From a virus, in the IMG/VR virus record IMGVR_UViG_3300046557_000579, positions 1 to 39,844 of that record: a DNA stretch of 39,844 nt. One strand, given 5' to 3'. The position numbers and the translations under genes were made by a program. The notes under the pieces were generated by a model. It saw nothing but the letters and a program-made list of their open reading frames with translations. It made no database searches and was not told where the DNA came from. Positions 1-8,738 of the stretch are shown here, in pieces. Numbering within the stretch: position 1 is the first letter of the stretch; each line of letters begins with the position of its first letter.

Positions 1-159
1 GGCATCCTCCCCGCGCCCGTCGCCAACACGGTGCGCGGCAAGACCCGGCGGCCGGCCCGGCCGCGCGACTTCATCCCGCAGTGGGCCGGCAAGTTGGCAC
101 AGGACTGGACCGAGATGCTCGCCGCGGTGCGGCAGGCCAACCGTCAGCTCGGCGGCACC
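1..159. repeat. Terminal overlap, left copy (circular join)
   Basis: Bases 1-159 match 39686-39844 with three mismatches, at 10, 16 and 44. Bases 45-159 are identical. The overlap places the interrupted tail chaperone gene back in frame, so it marks a circular or circularly permuted molecule rather than two separate repeats. Confidence 0.9.
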
Positions 160-252
160 GATCAAACGGAGGGGGGTACCGATGGGCAACGTGCTGGAGG
201 AGCTCCTCGTAGCGATCGGGATGGACAGTTCAGGCGTCGCCGAAGGCGCTGA
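1..252 (+). CDS. C-terminal end of tail assembly chaperone GT (-1 frameshift product)
   Basis: This open frame has no start of its own. Read from base 1 it gives GILPAPVANTVRGKTRR and continues to TGA at 250-252. The same sequence lies at 39686-39844 downstream of the G-type chaperone in its -1 frame, so across the circular join this is the tail of the longer chaperone, which would be about 261 residues in all. GT-type proteins coat the tape measure during tail assembly. The frame overlaps the tape measure start by 71 nt and ends in an arginine-rich stretch, which is unusual but leaves no earlier stop. Confidence 0.75.
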   Translation, partial: GILPAPVANTVRGKTRRPARPRDFIPQWAGKLAQDWTEMLAAVRQANRQLGGTDQTEGGTDGQRAGGAPRSDRDGQFRRRRRR

Positions 253-2161
253 CGAGGCCGCCGGGTCCGTCGAGAAGAGCTTCGCCGGGATCAGCACGGC
301 GGCGGCCGGCGCCGCGGTCGGCGGCCTGTTCATCGCAGGACTCGACTCGGCGATGGACCTGTCCGCCGTCGAGGCGACCATGCAGCGCCAACTCGGCCTG
401 ACCGCCGAGGAGGCGGACCGGGCCGGACAGATCGCCGGCGACGTCTACTCGGCGGGCTTCGGCGACAGCATGGAGGGCGTCGGCGAGGCCGTCTCGCAGG
501 TCGTCTCCCAGCTCGGCTCCTTCTCGGACATGACCAACGCGGACCTGATCGCCGTCACCGAGCAGGCCCAGGCGCTGTCCGACACCTTCGAGTTCGACGT
601 CGGCGACAGCGCGAAGATGGCCTCGCAGATGGTCGCGCAGGGCCTCGCGGGGGATGCCACCGAGGCGTTCGACGTGCTGACCAAGGCCGCGCAGACGTTG
701 CCGAAAGCGATGCTGGACGACCTGCCCAGCATCGTGTCCGAGTACGGCACGCACTTCCAGCGCATCGGCCTGGACGGCAAGACCGCGTTCGGCATGATGA
801 GCCAGTTCGTGCAGGCCGGTGGCAAGGACCTCGACCAGGCCGGCGACGTCCTGCACGAGTTCGCGCGCATCACCACCGAAGAAACCGATCGGGCGAAGGA
901 CGGCTTCAAGGGCCTGGGCCTGAACGGCGCCAAGATGCTCGCCGAGATCCACAAGGGCGGGCCCGAGGCGGCCGCCGCGCTGGGCACCACCATCACCGCC
1001 CTGCGCGGTGTGGAGGACCCCGCCAAGCGGGCACAGCTGGAGGTCGCGCTCTTCGGCGACATGGCCGGCGAGTCGGCCGACGCCCTGCTCGCGATGAACC
1101 CCCAGACCGCGTTGGCCGCGACCGGGATGGACGACACCGCCGGGGCCGCGCAGGGCCTGGTCGACTCCATGAAGGCGTCCCCCGCGCAGCAGTGGGACTC
1201 CGTCATGCGGACCCTGACGACGACGCTCGGCGAGGCGCTGCTGCCCGTCCTGGACGCCGTCTCCAGCTTCCTGAAGGACAACCCCGGGCTGATCTCCGCC
1301 GTGACCCCGGTGGTGCTGGTGCTCGCCGCGGCGCTCGCCGTGTGGGCCGCCGTGCAGTGGGTCCTCAACAGCGCGCTGCTGGCGAACCCGATCACGTGGA
1401 TCATCCTCGGCGTGGTCGCCCTGATCGCGATCATCGTCCTGATCGCCACCAAGACCACCTGGTTCCAGACCGCGTGGCACGCCATGTCCGACGCGATCGT
1501 GACCGCCTGGAACTGGGTGTGGACCAAGCTGCAGCAGGGGTTCGCCCTGCTCACGGACCTGTTCCTCAACTTCACCGGCCCCGGGCTGATCATCAAGCAC
1601 TGGGACACCATCAAGTCGGCGGTCGGCTCGGCGATGACCTGGGTCTCCAACACCGTCCACTCCGGCATCGATGCGGTGTCGCACTGGATCGACACCCTCG
1701 CCTCGATCCCCGGCAAGGTCGGCCGCTGGTTCTCCGACATCGGCGGGAAGATCGCCGCCCCGTTCAAGATCGGATTTGCCAGCGTCGCGAACTTCTGGAA
1801 CCGCTCGATCGGCGGGTTCAGCTTCAGCATCCCGTCCTGGGTGCCGGTGGTCGGCGGGAAGAGCTGGTCGATCCCGAACATCCCGATGCTCGCGGACGGC
1901 GGCATCATCCCGGCCACGCCGGGCGGCATGCTCGCCCTCGTCGGGGAAGGCCGGCAGGACGAGGCCGTCATGCCACTCGACCGGCTCGACAGCATGATGC
2001 GCTCGGTCGCCGGGGCAGTGGCCCGCACCGGCGGCGACGGAGGCGTTACCACCCGGGTCGTCCTCGACGTCACCGGGGCCGACAGCGAGTTCAAGACCCT
2101 GATCAAGAACATGGTCAGGACCGCCGGCCGCGGCGACGTCCAGATCGCCTTCGGCCAGTAG
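182..2161 (+). CDS. Tail tape measure protein
   Basis: The 659-residue protein should set tail length and help DNA cross the cell envelope. It follows the tail chaperone pair and precedes the large tail tip protein, the standard siphovirus order. The N-terminal part is alanine/glycine-rich and helical, with TMP-like text (GVGEAVSQVVSQLGSF). A hydrophobic segment at about residues 375-430 contains probable membrane helices. The C-terminal part has repeated tryptophans and helical segments, ending in the common LVGEGRQDEAVMPLDRL motif. At roughly 1.5 angstrom per residue it predicts a tail near 100 nm, short for the group. ATG at 182 has a purine-rich SD at 168-176. Confidence 0.93.
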   Translation: MGNVLEELLVAIGMDSSGVAEGADEAAGSVEKSFAGISTAAAGAAVGGLFIAGLDSAMDLSAVEATMQRQLGLTAEEADRAGQIAGDVYSAGFGDSMEGVGEAVSQVVSQLGSFSDMTNADLIAVTEQAQALSDTFEFDVGDSAKMASQMVAQGLAGDATEAFDVLTKAAQTLPKAMLDDLPSIVSEYGTHFQRIGLDGKTAFGMMSQFVQAGGKDLDQAGDVLHEFARITTEETDRAKDGFKGLGLNGAKMLAEIHKGGPEAAAALGTTITALRGVEDPAKRAQLEVALFGDMAGESADALLAMNPQTALAATGMDDTAGAAQGLVDSMKASPAQQWDSVMRTLTTTLGEALLPVLDAVSSFLKDNPGLISAVTPVVLVLAAALAVWAAVQWVLNSALLANPITWIILGVVALIAIIVLIATKTTWFQTAWHAMSDAIVTAWNWVWTKLQQGFALLTDLFLNFTGPGLIIKHWDTIKSAVGSAMTWVSNTVHSGIDAVSHWIDTLASIPGKVGRWFSDIGGKIAAPFKIGFASVANFWNRSIGGFSFSIPSWVPVVGGKSWSIPNIPMLADGGIIPATPGGMLALVGEGRQDEAVMPLDRLDSMMRSVAGAVARTGGDGGVTTRVVLDVTGADSEFKTLIKNMVRTAGRGDVQIAFGQ

Positions 2162-2174
2162 GAGAGGAGACCCC

Positions 2175-5100
2175 GTGCCGGACCTCGTCCACCACCTCAA
2201 GCTGGCCGGCGTCTGGACGGAGATCACGTCCGACGTCTTCGACCGTGACCCCGTCAGCATCAGCCGCGGCCGCGGCAGCGAGGCCGTGCGCACCGAGGCC
2301 GGCGAGCTGTCCCTGACCCTCAACAACCGGGACGGGAAGTACACCCCGCGCAACCCGGTCAGCCCGCTCTACGGGCTGATCGGGCGCAACACCCCGATCC
2401 GCACGAGCGTGCGGGCCGGCCGGTATCTGGACGTCGACGGCGCCGGGCAGGCGAGCACACCGGACACCGCCGCCCTCGACATCACCGGCGACATCGACGT
2501 CCGCCTCGACCTGTCCTCGGCGACCCTGACGGACGCGTCGGCGCCCTCCACCGAGACCATCGGCAAATTCCTCGCGGCAGGCGAGCAGCGGTCCTGGCGC
2601 CTCAACCTCAACGCGGGCACGATCACCTTCTCCTGGTCCACGGACGGCACCGCAGCCACTTTCCTGGCAGCCGTGGGCAACGACTCCGTGTCCGTGCCGT
2701 CCTCCCGACGGCTGGCGGTGCGCGCCACGCTCGACGTCAACAACGGTGCGGGCGGCTGGACCTGCACCTTCTACACCGGCCCGACCATCTCGGGCCCGTG
2801 GACTCAGCTCGGCACACCGGTCACCGGCGCCGGCGTCACCTCGATCTTCAACAGCTCGGTGCCGCTCACCATCGGTGCGATCCCCGGCAGCGCCCCGGCC
2901 AAACCGGTGATGCACGTGTACGCGGCCGAGGTCCGCAACGGCATCGGCGGCAGCATCGTCGCGAACCCGGACTTCACCGCGCAGGTCCGCGGCGCCACCA
3001 CGTGGGCCGACAGCGCGGGCCGGACCTGGACCGTCACCGCCCCGGCCGCGGTCTCCGACGTGTGGCCGCGCATCACCGCCGAGGTGTCCGAGTGGCCGCC
3101 GCGCTGGGACCTGTCCGGGCAGAGCGTGTGGACGCCGGTCAAGGCCGCGGGCATCCTGCGGCGCCTAGGCCAGGGCAAGACGCCCCTGCAGTCGCCGATG
3201 CGCCGCGAGTTCTCCAGCCCGACCCGGACCCACATCGTGGCGTACTGGCCGATGGAGGACGGCAGCCGCGCCACCCGGTTCGCCTCGGCCCTGGCCAGCG
3301 GCACCCCGCTGGCCATCACCGGCACCGCTGCCCCGGCGGCCTACACCGGGTGGCCGGCGTCCGGCCCGCTGCCCACCCTGGGCACCGCCACCGCCACCGC
3401 GGCCCTGCCCGTCTACACCGCCACCGGCCAGACCAGCTGCCGGTTCTGGCTCAAGCCCCCCGCGGCCGGTGTCGCCACCGAACAGCGCCTGGTCACCATG
3501 ACCGGCACCGGCAGCGCCGCCCGCTGGACGCTGAGCCTGCTGCCCGCCGGTACCCTGCGGCTGCGCGTGTACAGCAGCACGGGCGCGTCGCTGTACGACA
3601 GCGGCGCCCTCGGCACCAGCGTCAACGGCCTCGACACCAGCGTCGTCGTCGAGCTCACCGAGACCGCGGGCACTGTCGACTGGAACGTCCGTGCCCAGCA
3701 GTACAACCGGGACTCGCTGTTCGGGCCGATCACCCAGTGGGGCATCGGCAGCAACCTCGCTGCGGCGACCGTCGGCCGGATCACCACCCTCGCGGTGGGC
3801 GAGGACCAGGCGCTCGGCGACACCGTCGTCGGCCACCTCGCCGTAGCGGACGACCTCACCGCCTACGCCAACACCGCGTCCGCGTCGGCCGGGTGGGCGG
3901 GCGAGAGCGCACAGGCCCGCATCGCCCGGCTCTGCCAGGAGAACGGGATCTCCTTCCTCGGCTACAGCGCGGCAGGCTCCTCCGCACTGGTCGGGCCTCA
4001 GCCGATGGACACCCTGCTCGCCGTGCTGGAGAAGGCGGCCGAGGCCGACGGCGGCATCCTCGGCGAGCGCATCGACGAGCTCGGCCTGACCTACCGCAGC
4101 CGCGCCACCCTCTACAACCAGCCCGCCGCGATCGAGCTCAGCTTCGAGGCGGAGGGCGAGGTCCCGGCCGGTCTCGCCCCGGCCGTCGACGACCAGGGCG
4201 TCCGCAACGACGTGACGGTCAAGCGCCTCGACGGCAGCTCGGCCAGAGCCGTGCTGGAGAGCGGTCCCATGTCCGTGCAGGACCCGCCGTTGGGGGTCAG
4301 CCGGGTGGACTCCGCGCCCGAGCTCAACCTCTACTCGGACACGCAGCTGGCCGACGTGGCCGGCTGGCTCCTGCACGTGGGCACGACGGACGCCGCCCGC
4401 TACCCGAAGGTCCCCCTGGACCTCGTCGCCGGTCCGCACCTGATCGCACAGGTCCTCGTCGTCGACTCCGGTGACCGCCTCGTCGTCGACGACCCGCCGC
4501 CGTGGCTGCCACCCGACGCGATCGACCAGATGGTGCAGGGCTCACGCGAGACCCTGAGTCTGGCCACCTGGCGGATCGAGTACGCGTGCAGCCCGTACGA
4601 GCCGTGGCGCGTCGGCGTCCTCGACGACACCTTCCTCGGCCGGGCCGACACCGAGGGCAGCACGCTGGCCGCCGCGGCCACCTCGACCGCGACCGCGCTG
4701 TCCGTCGCCACCGGCACCGGCCCGACCTGGATCACCGACCTGTCGGAGGCCCCCTTCGACCTGACCGTCGCCGGGGAGGTCGTCACCGTCGTCGCCGCGG
4801 GCACCCAGCTCGCCGTCAACCCCCTGCTCCTGACCGACAGTTCCGGCTGGTCCGGGATGAACTCGACGGTGGTCCGGTCGACGGCGGTCGTCCACACGGC
4901 CCGGGACGGGGAAGCGTCCCTCCTCATCACCCCGAACGGCGTCTCCGCCTCGGGCGGTGCGAGCGGCACACCCACCGGCGTCGGCACCGTCACACCCGGC
5001 GCCTCCTACCGGGTGTGCCTGTGGGCCTACAGCCCCGGCGGTCACGCCGACCTGCGACCCGCCGTCGACTGGGCCGACGCTGCCGGCACTTTCCTGTCGA

Positions 5101-5390
5101 GCGGCCTCGGCTCCGGGACCGCCGCCCCGGCCGGCGTGTGGACGTACATCGAACAGACCCTGGTCGCCCCGGCCCTGGCCAGCCAGGCCACCCCGCGGGC
5201 CCGCCACGGCGGCACCCCCGCGGCCGGCGCCATCTGGTACGCGTGGGCGATCCGGCTCGTCCCCGTCGCCACCATCACCACCGCCAGCCCACAGACCCTG
5301 AGCGTCGTCCGCTCCCGCAACGGCGTCGTCAAGGCCCAGTCGTCCGGGGCCGACGTGCGGCTCACCACCCCCATGATCCTCAGCCTGTAG
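2175..5390 (+). CDS. Large minor tail / tail tip protein with carbohydrate-binding-like domains
   Basis: This 1071-residue protein follows the tape measure by 13 bp and is probably the distal tail and host-contact protein. It opens with a tail-type domain (about 1-80, with LSLTLNNRDGKYTPRNP), a motif I know from Streptomyces phage minor tail proteins. Two beta-rich LamG-like stretches follow, at about 85-280 and 350-520 (the second begins YWPMEDGS). A baseplate-hub-like middle runs to about 830, and a carbohydrate-binding-like domain sits at about 880-1010. Start is GTG 2175 with GGAGAGGAG upstream. It likely recognises cell-wall sugars; the domain names are by eye. Confidence 0.82.
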   Translation: MPDLVHHLKLAGVWTEITSDVFDRDPVSISRGRGSEAVRTEAGELSLTLNNRDGKYTPRNPVSPLYGLIGRNTPIRTSVRAGRYLDVDGAGQASTPDTAALDITGDIDVRLDLSSATLTDASAPSTETIGKFLAAGEQRSWRLNLNAGTITFSWSTDGTAATFLAAVGNDSVSVPSSRRLAVRATLDVNNGAGGWTCTFYTGPTISGPWTQLGTPVTGAGVTSIFNSSVPLTIGAIPGSAPAKPVMHVYAAEVRNGIGGSIVANPDFTAQVRGATTWADSAGRTWTVTAPAAVSDVWPRITAEVSEWPPRWDLSGQSVWTPVKAAGILRRLGQGKTPLQSPMRREFSSPTRTHIVAYWPMEDGSRATRFASALASGTPLAITGTAAPAAYTGWPASGPLPTLGTATATAALPVYTATGQTSCRFWLKPPAAGVATEQRLVTMTGTGSAARWTLSLLPAGTLRLRVYSSTGASLYDSGALGTSVNGLDTSVVVELTETAGTVDWNVRAQQYNRDSLFGPITQWGIGSNLAAATVGRITTLAVGEDQALGDTVVGHLAVADDLTAYANTASASAGWAGESAQARIARLCQENGISFLGYSAAGSSALVGPQPMDTLLAVLEKAAEADGGILGERIDELGLTYRSRATLYNQPAAIELSFEAEGEVPAGLAPAVDDQGVRNDVTVKRLDGSSARAVLESGPMSVQDPPLGVSRVDSAPELNLYSDTQLADVAGWLLHVGTTDAARYPKVPLDLVAGPHLIAQVLVVDSGDRLVVDDPPPWLPPDAIDQMVQGSRETLSLATWRIEYACSPYEPWRVGVLDDTFLGRADTEGSTLAAAATSTATALSVATGTGPTWITDLSEAPFDLTVAGEVVTVVAAGTQLAVNPLLLTDSSGWSGMNSTVVRSTAVVHTARDGEASLLITPNGVSASGGASGTPTGVGTVTPGASYRVCLWAYSPGGHADLRPAVDWADAAGTFLSSGLGSGTAAPAGVWTYIEQTLVAPALASQATPRARHGGTPAAGAIWYAWAIRLVPVATITTASPQTLSVVRSRNGVVKAQSSGADVRLTTPMILSL

Positions 5391-5398
5391 GGAGACAC

Positions 5399-5911
5399 AT
5401 GGCCACCACGTATCCCGACTGGCGGGCTGGGCAGCGGGTCACCGCCGCCCAGCTCCTCGCCGCCCAGCCCCTGCACGTCGTCCGCGGCAGCGACTCGGCC
5501 GGCCGCGTCAACAACACCCTGGCGAATGACGACGTCCTCACCCTCGCCGTCGAGGCGAACGCGGTCTACAACCTGCACGCCTGGCTCGGCTTCACCGCGC
5601 TGGCCGCCGCCGACTTCCGCGCGGGCTGGTCCGTGCCGGCCGGGTCCACGCTGCAGTGGACGCCCTACACGCAGAACGGTGGCGCCGCGAGCACCGTCGG
5701 CGGGGTCATCACCGACCGGTCCAGCGCCGCCACCGCGCAGACCAGCGGCGGCATCGGCGCCGGCAACATCATGACGATGTTGATCTTCGGCACGCTGAGG
5801 ATCGGTGCGACCGCCGGATCGATCATCCTGCAGTGGGCCCAGGACACCACCAACGCCACCGGCACCGTCCTCAAGGCCGACTCCTCGCTGACGCTCAAGC
5901 GCACCGCCTGA
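5399..5911 (+). CDS. Small tail/fibre-associated protein, unknown function
   Basis: The protein has 170 residues and begins MATTYPDWRAGQRVTAAQLL, a beginning seen in many Streptomyces phage and prophage tail-end proteins. The remainder is small-residue-rich with alternating hydrophobics, consistent with a beta-sandwich fibre tip or a head-fibre-like domain, and it ends LTLKRTA. The open frame extends much further upstream, but that part lies in the coding frame of the large tail protein. ATG 5399 is chosen because GGGAGA lies just before it, in the 8 bp after the previous stop. The role is inferred from position. Confidence 0.75.
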   Translation: MATTYPDWRAGQRVTAAQLLAAQPLHVVRGSDSAGRVNNTLANDDVLTLAVEANAVYNLHAWLGFTALAAADFRAGWSVPAGSTLQWTPYTQNGGAASTVGGVITDRSSAATAQTSGGIGAGNIMTMLIFGTLRIGATAGSIILQWAQDTTNATGTVLKADSSLTLKRTA

Positions 5912-5928
5912 CCACCCCTCAACCGCCC

Positions 5929-5956
5929 GCCCCCGTGCCGACCGGCCGGGGGCTTT
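5929..5956 (+). terminator. Hairpin terminator between tail genes and lysis cassette
   Basis: GCCCCCG (5929-5935) pairs with CGGGGGC (5947-5953), followed by TTT. It sits 18 bp after the tail gene and before the endolysin SD (GGAGG, 5967-5971), so it could lower or separate lysis gene expression from structural expression. Confidence 0.55.
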
Positions 5957-5976
5957 CCCATGCCCGGAGGACACCC

Positions 5977-6795
5977 GTGCAGCTCCTCACCCGCGCGCAG
6001 CTCGGCTTCCCGCCGACCGCGGCCGCCACCATGACCACCGCCCGCGGCGTCAAGGTCCACTACGAGGGATCGCCCGTCCCCGTCACCCTGCTCGGCGACC
6101 ACACCCAGTGCGTCGAGCTGTGGCAGACAATCCGCCGCGTCCACCTCGCCAACCCCACCGAGCACTGGGTCGACATCGCGTACAACCACGGCGTGTGCCC
6201 GCACGGCGTCGTCCTGGAGGGCCGCGGTACCGGCCGCCGCTCCGGGGCCAACGGCTCCGAGGCCCTCAACACGGGGCACTACGCGGTGTGCGCGCTCCTT
6301 GGCGCCTCCGGCCTCACCTTGCCCACCGACGCCATGCTGCACGGCCTGCGCGATGCCATCGAGCACCTCCAGGCGCACGGCGCCGGCAGCGAGATCCGCG
6401 GGCACCGGGACGGCTACGCGACCAGCTGCCCGGGCGGCCCGCTGTACGCGTGGGTCCAGGCAGGCGCACCGCGGCCCGGCGGCACCACGCCCGCCCCGAA
6501 GCCGACCCCGGCACCGCCCGCCAAGAGCACCCCGCCCCCGCCCGCGTACGCGACGTACGACGGACGCCCGCTGCGGAACTTCACCCAGACCGCCCGGGTC
6601 CTGGTCTGGCAGACCTACATGGCGTGGCGCGGCTGGCGCATCACCCGCGACGGCAAGTACGGCGAACAGTCCGAAGCCGTGTGCCGCGCGTTCCAGACCG
6701 AGTGCAACGCCCAGGGCTACCCGGTCGGGGCGGTCGACGGTGTCGTCGGCACCCGCACCTGGGGCGCCACCAAGTCCAAGCCCGTCACCAGGTAG
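5977..6795 (+). CDS. Endolysin: N-acetylmuramoyl-L-alanine amidase with peptidoglycan-binding domain
   Basis: The 272-residue enzyme should cut the amide bond between muramic acid and the stem peptide to lyse the host. The N-terminal amidase_2/PGRP domain (about 20-163) shows the zinc-ligand pattern H28 (VHYEG), H143 (RGHRDGY) and C151 (TSCPGG), with a YNHG stretch at 69-72. A proline/threonine linker at 165-192 leads to a PG_binding_1-type domain (about 198-270, ending AVDGVVGTRTWGATK). No signal peptide is visible, so export would depend on the adjacent holin. GTG 5977 is chosen for GGAGG at 5967; the upstream open frame has no SD. Confidence 0.93.
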   Translation: MQLLTRAQLGFPPTAAATMTTARGVKVHYEGSPVPVTLLGDHTQCVELWQTIRRVHLANPTEHWVDIAYNHGVCPHGVVLEGRGTGRRSGANGSEALNTGHYAVCALLGASGLTLPTDAMLHGLRDAIEHLQAHGAGSEIRGHRDGYATSCPGGPLYAWVQAGAPRPGGTTPAPKPTPAPPAKSTPPPPAYATYDGRPLRNFTQTARVLVWQTYMAWRGWRITRDGKYGEQSEAVCRAFQTECNAQGYPVGAVDGVVGTRTWGATKSKPVTR

Positions 6796-6807
6796 GAGAA
6801 CCCCACC

Positions 6808-7062
6808 ATGACCGAAGGCCGCCGCCGCACCATCCGTACGGCACTCGCGTTCACGATCAGCGCCGCCGCCAGCGCGCCGCTTCTCGTCCACACCGCCGGC
6901 CTGCCCGACACACTGCCGGGCCTGAGCACCGGCCTGGCCGTGTGCGCATCCGTGACCCGCCTCATGGCGCTGCCGGTGGTCAACGGCTGGCTGCCCGGCT
7001 GGCTGAAGATGACGCCGGCCAAGGCGGAGCTGCCGCCGTTCGACCCTGCGAGCCGCGAATGA
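6808..7062 (+). CDS. Holin-like membrane protein
   Basis: This is an 84-residue protein with a basic N terminus (MTEGRRRTIR) and two hydrophobic segments, at about 12-30 and 36-60, before a polar C-terminal tail. Size, topology and position 12 bp after the endolysin fit a class II holin that forms lesions in the membrane and releases the endolysin. The stop overlaps the start of the next gene (ATGA), so the two are translationally coupled. SD is TAGGAGAA. There is no direct catalytic or sequence signature, so the call rests on context. Confidence 0.75.
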   Translation: MTEGRRRTIRTALAFTISAAASAPLLVHTAGLPDTLPGLSTGLAVCASVTRLMALPVVNGWLPGWLKMTPAKAELPPFDPASRE

Positions 7063-7421
7063 GCGACTCCACAGGCATCGCCCCCGTCGACCTGGCCGTG
7101 ACCTGGTCGGTCGCGGCGGCCGCCATCGTCGGCCTGGCCGCGATGATCTGGCGCGGCGCCCGGGGGATCGCCCGCAAGCTCGACCACATCCTCGACGACT
7201 GGGCAGGCGAGGAAGCCCGGCCCGGCGTCCCAGCCCGGCCCGGGATCGTCGAGCGGATCAGCCGGATGGAGGAGCGCCAGGTGCTGGCGGGTGAGCGCCT
7301 CGACCGGATCGAGCATGAACTCCAGCCCAACTCGGGCTCGTCGCTGCGCGACGCCGTCGACCGCGTCGAGCGGTCGGTGCGCCCACCCGCGCCCGAGGAC
7401 TCACCGTTACCCGCCCGGTAG
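7059..7421 (+). CDS. DUF2746-like membrane/coiled-coil protein of the lysis cassette
   Basis: The 120-residue protein has one N-terminal membrane helix (about 15-35, VTWSVAAAAIVGLAAMIW). A charged, probably coiled-coil region follows, with ISRMEERQVLAGERLDRIEHEL. This layout matches the DUF2746 family of actinophages, found next to holins. It may be a second holin-like or spanin-like component, or a holin modulator. It overlaps the holin by 4 nt and is the last gene of the late transcript, with a strong hairpin right after it. Confidence 0.7.
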   Translation: MSDSTGIAPVDLAVTWSVAAAAIVGLAAMIWRGARGIARKLDHILDDWAGEEARPGVPARPGIVERISRMEERQVLAGERLDRIEHELQPNSGSSLRDAVDRVERSVRPPAPEDSPLPAR

Positions 7422-7425
7422 GACA

Positions 7426-7460
7426 GCGCCCCCGCTCGGCCTCTGGCCGGACGGGGGCGC
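7426..7460. terminator. Bidirectional terminator between convergent operons
   Basis: GCGCCCCCG (7426-7434) pairs perfectly with CGGGGGCGC (7452-7460). A second inner stem, CGGCC (7437-7441) with GGCCG (7445-7449), fills most of the loop. It lies between the last late gene (ends 7421) and the end of the leftward transfer module (7493), so it can stop both transcripts. Confidence 0.75.
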
Positions 7461-7492
7461 TTCGTCGTTTCCATCACGTTCCGTAGCCGCTC

Positions 7493-8713
7493 TCAGCTCT
7501 CGCCGCGCGAGTCCTTGACGTGCCGGGTAAGGCGGGACAAGTAGTCGTTCTCGCCGCCGCCGAGCAGTTCCCCGACCTTGCGGACGGAGATCGTCTGGCG
7601 CCCCTCGGCGAGCAGGTCCGCGTACGCCCGGACCCGATCGATATCGGCGTCGTCGAGGGGGCGCCGGGTACGTTCCCGGCGGCCACCAGTGGCACGCTCC
7701 TTGCCTTTCCCCCCAAGCGATTCCGCCGCCCGCGCGGGGCCCGACGAGGGGCCCTTCGGGGTGGCGAGGGGAACGCTCCTGCCGCCCTCTCCGTCGTCGC
7801 CGTCGGGGCGTCCGACCGGCGAGCGGTACATGCTGCCGACGGGGCCGGTGAACGCGGCGAGCAGGTCGTCGGGGACGGTGTCGGGGAACAGCGGCTCGGC
7901 GTCCCGCTGGGCGGCCAGCGCGTCGGCCATGCGCCGCGTGGACTGTGCACGCAGAGCGACCATGGCGGGGGTGAGGCCGACCTCGCGGGTGCCGTGGTGG
8001 ACCTCCCACGCGTCGGTGAAAGCCTGCTCGAACTCGGCCTCGCCGAAGGTGGCGGCGGCGACGATCCGCTCGGCGGTGCGCTGGACGTCCCGGTGCGCGG
8101 CCGCCCGGTTCTTGGCGTGCACGCGGCGGGCCTTCTCCGTGGCGCGTTCCTCCTTCGTGCGACGGGATGTCCCGTGCCGGCCGACGCACCGCAGTTCCCA
8201 GAACGCGACGCCGGCGAGGGAGGCCGCGCCCATGACGAGGGCGAACCAGTCGGTGAGGCCGCCGTTGTGGGCGACGTTGATGGCGGCCGCGATGGCCGCG
8301 CATCCCCACATTGCCACCCGGTAGGGGGTGACCGGGCGGCCGTCCTTCATGGCCCGGGATGCGCCGACGGTGGCGGACCAGGCGCCGAGCTCCAGCATCA
8401 GCGCCAGGGCGGTGGCCGAGCCGGGGTCGGTCTTGCCGGTCAGCGCGCCCACCTGGGAGCTGATCGCCGGGATCACGGCCAGCAGGATGAGGGCGACGGA
8501 GAACGCGGTGTCGGCCTCGGCGGCCAGCCAGCCCCGGGCGGCGGCGGCCTGGGCCGTACGGCGCTGGGCCCGGTCGGCCTGCTCGCGCCGGCGGCGCTGG
8601 TGCTCGGCGGCCTGGTCCTTGCGGGCCTGCTCCGCCTGGGCCTCGCGCTCCTGACGGCGGAGCTGTGCCTCAAGCCGCTTGTCCTCGCGGCGCTCCTTGT
8701 AGAACTCGCTCAC
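7493..8713 (-). CDS. DUF2637 membrane protein of the transfer module (Spd-like), with C-terminal DNA-binding-like domain
   Basis: The 406-residue protein has a highly charged N-terminal coiled coil (about 1-60, rich in R, E, Q), then several membrane helices at about 65-190 in the pattern of DUF2637 proteins. These are encoded beside tra genes on Streptomyces plasmids and integrative elements, where Spd proteins help plasmid spread through mycelium. The C-terminal about 60 residues (VRKVGELLGGGENDYLSRLTRHV) look like a helix-turn-helix. It is the last gene of the leftward operon and lies just beyond the octamer array at 8739-8862, which its C-terminal domain could also contact. Start is GTG 8713 with SD AGGAGGAA. 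The Spd role is from context. Confidence 0.8.
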   Translation of the reverse strand: MSEFYKERREDKRLEAQLRRQEREAQAEQARKDQAAEHQRRRREQADRAQRRTAQAAAARGWLAAEADTAFSVALILLAVIPAISSQVGALTGKTDPGSATALALMLELGAWSATVGASRAMKDGRPVTPYRVAMWGCAAIAAAINVAHNGGLTDWFALVMGAASLAGVAFWELRCVGRHGTSRRTKEERATEKARRVHAKNRAAAHRDVQRTAERIVAAATFGEAEFEQAFTDAWEVHHGTREVGLTPAMVALRAQSTRRMADALAAQRDAEPLFPDTVPDDLLAAFTGPVGSMYRSPVGRPDGDDGEGGRSVPLATPKGPSSGPARAAESLGGKGKERATGGRRERTRRPLDDADIDRVRAYADLLAEGRQTISVRKVGELLGGGENDYLSRLTRHVKDSRGES

Positions 8714-8738
8714 TGCTCGGTTCCTCCTGGTATCGGTG

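Noticed and set aside
31-252. Separate small gene starting at base 31
   Set aside because: It is the same frame as the tail chaperone extension, which continues from the right end across the circular join.
4502-5398. N-terminal extension of the 170-residue tail gene
   Set aside because: It overlaps the coding frame of the large tail protein and is arginine-rich shadow sequence. A proper SD and ATG occur at 5399.
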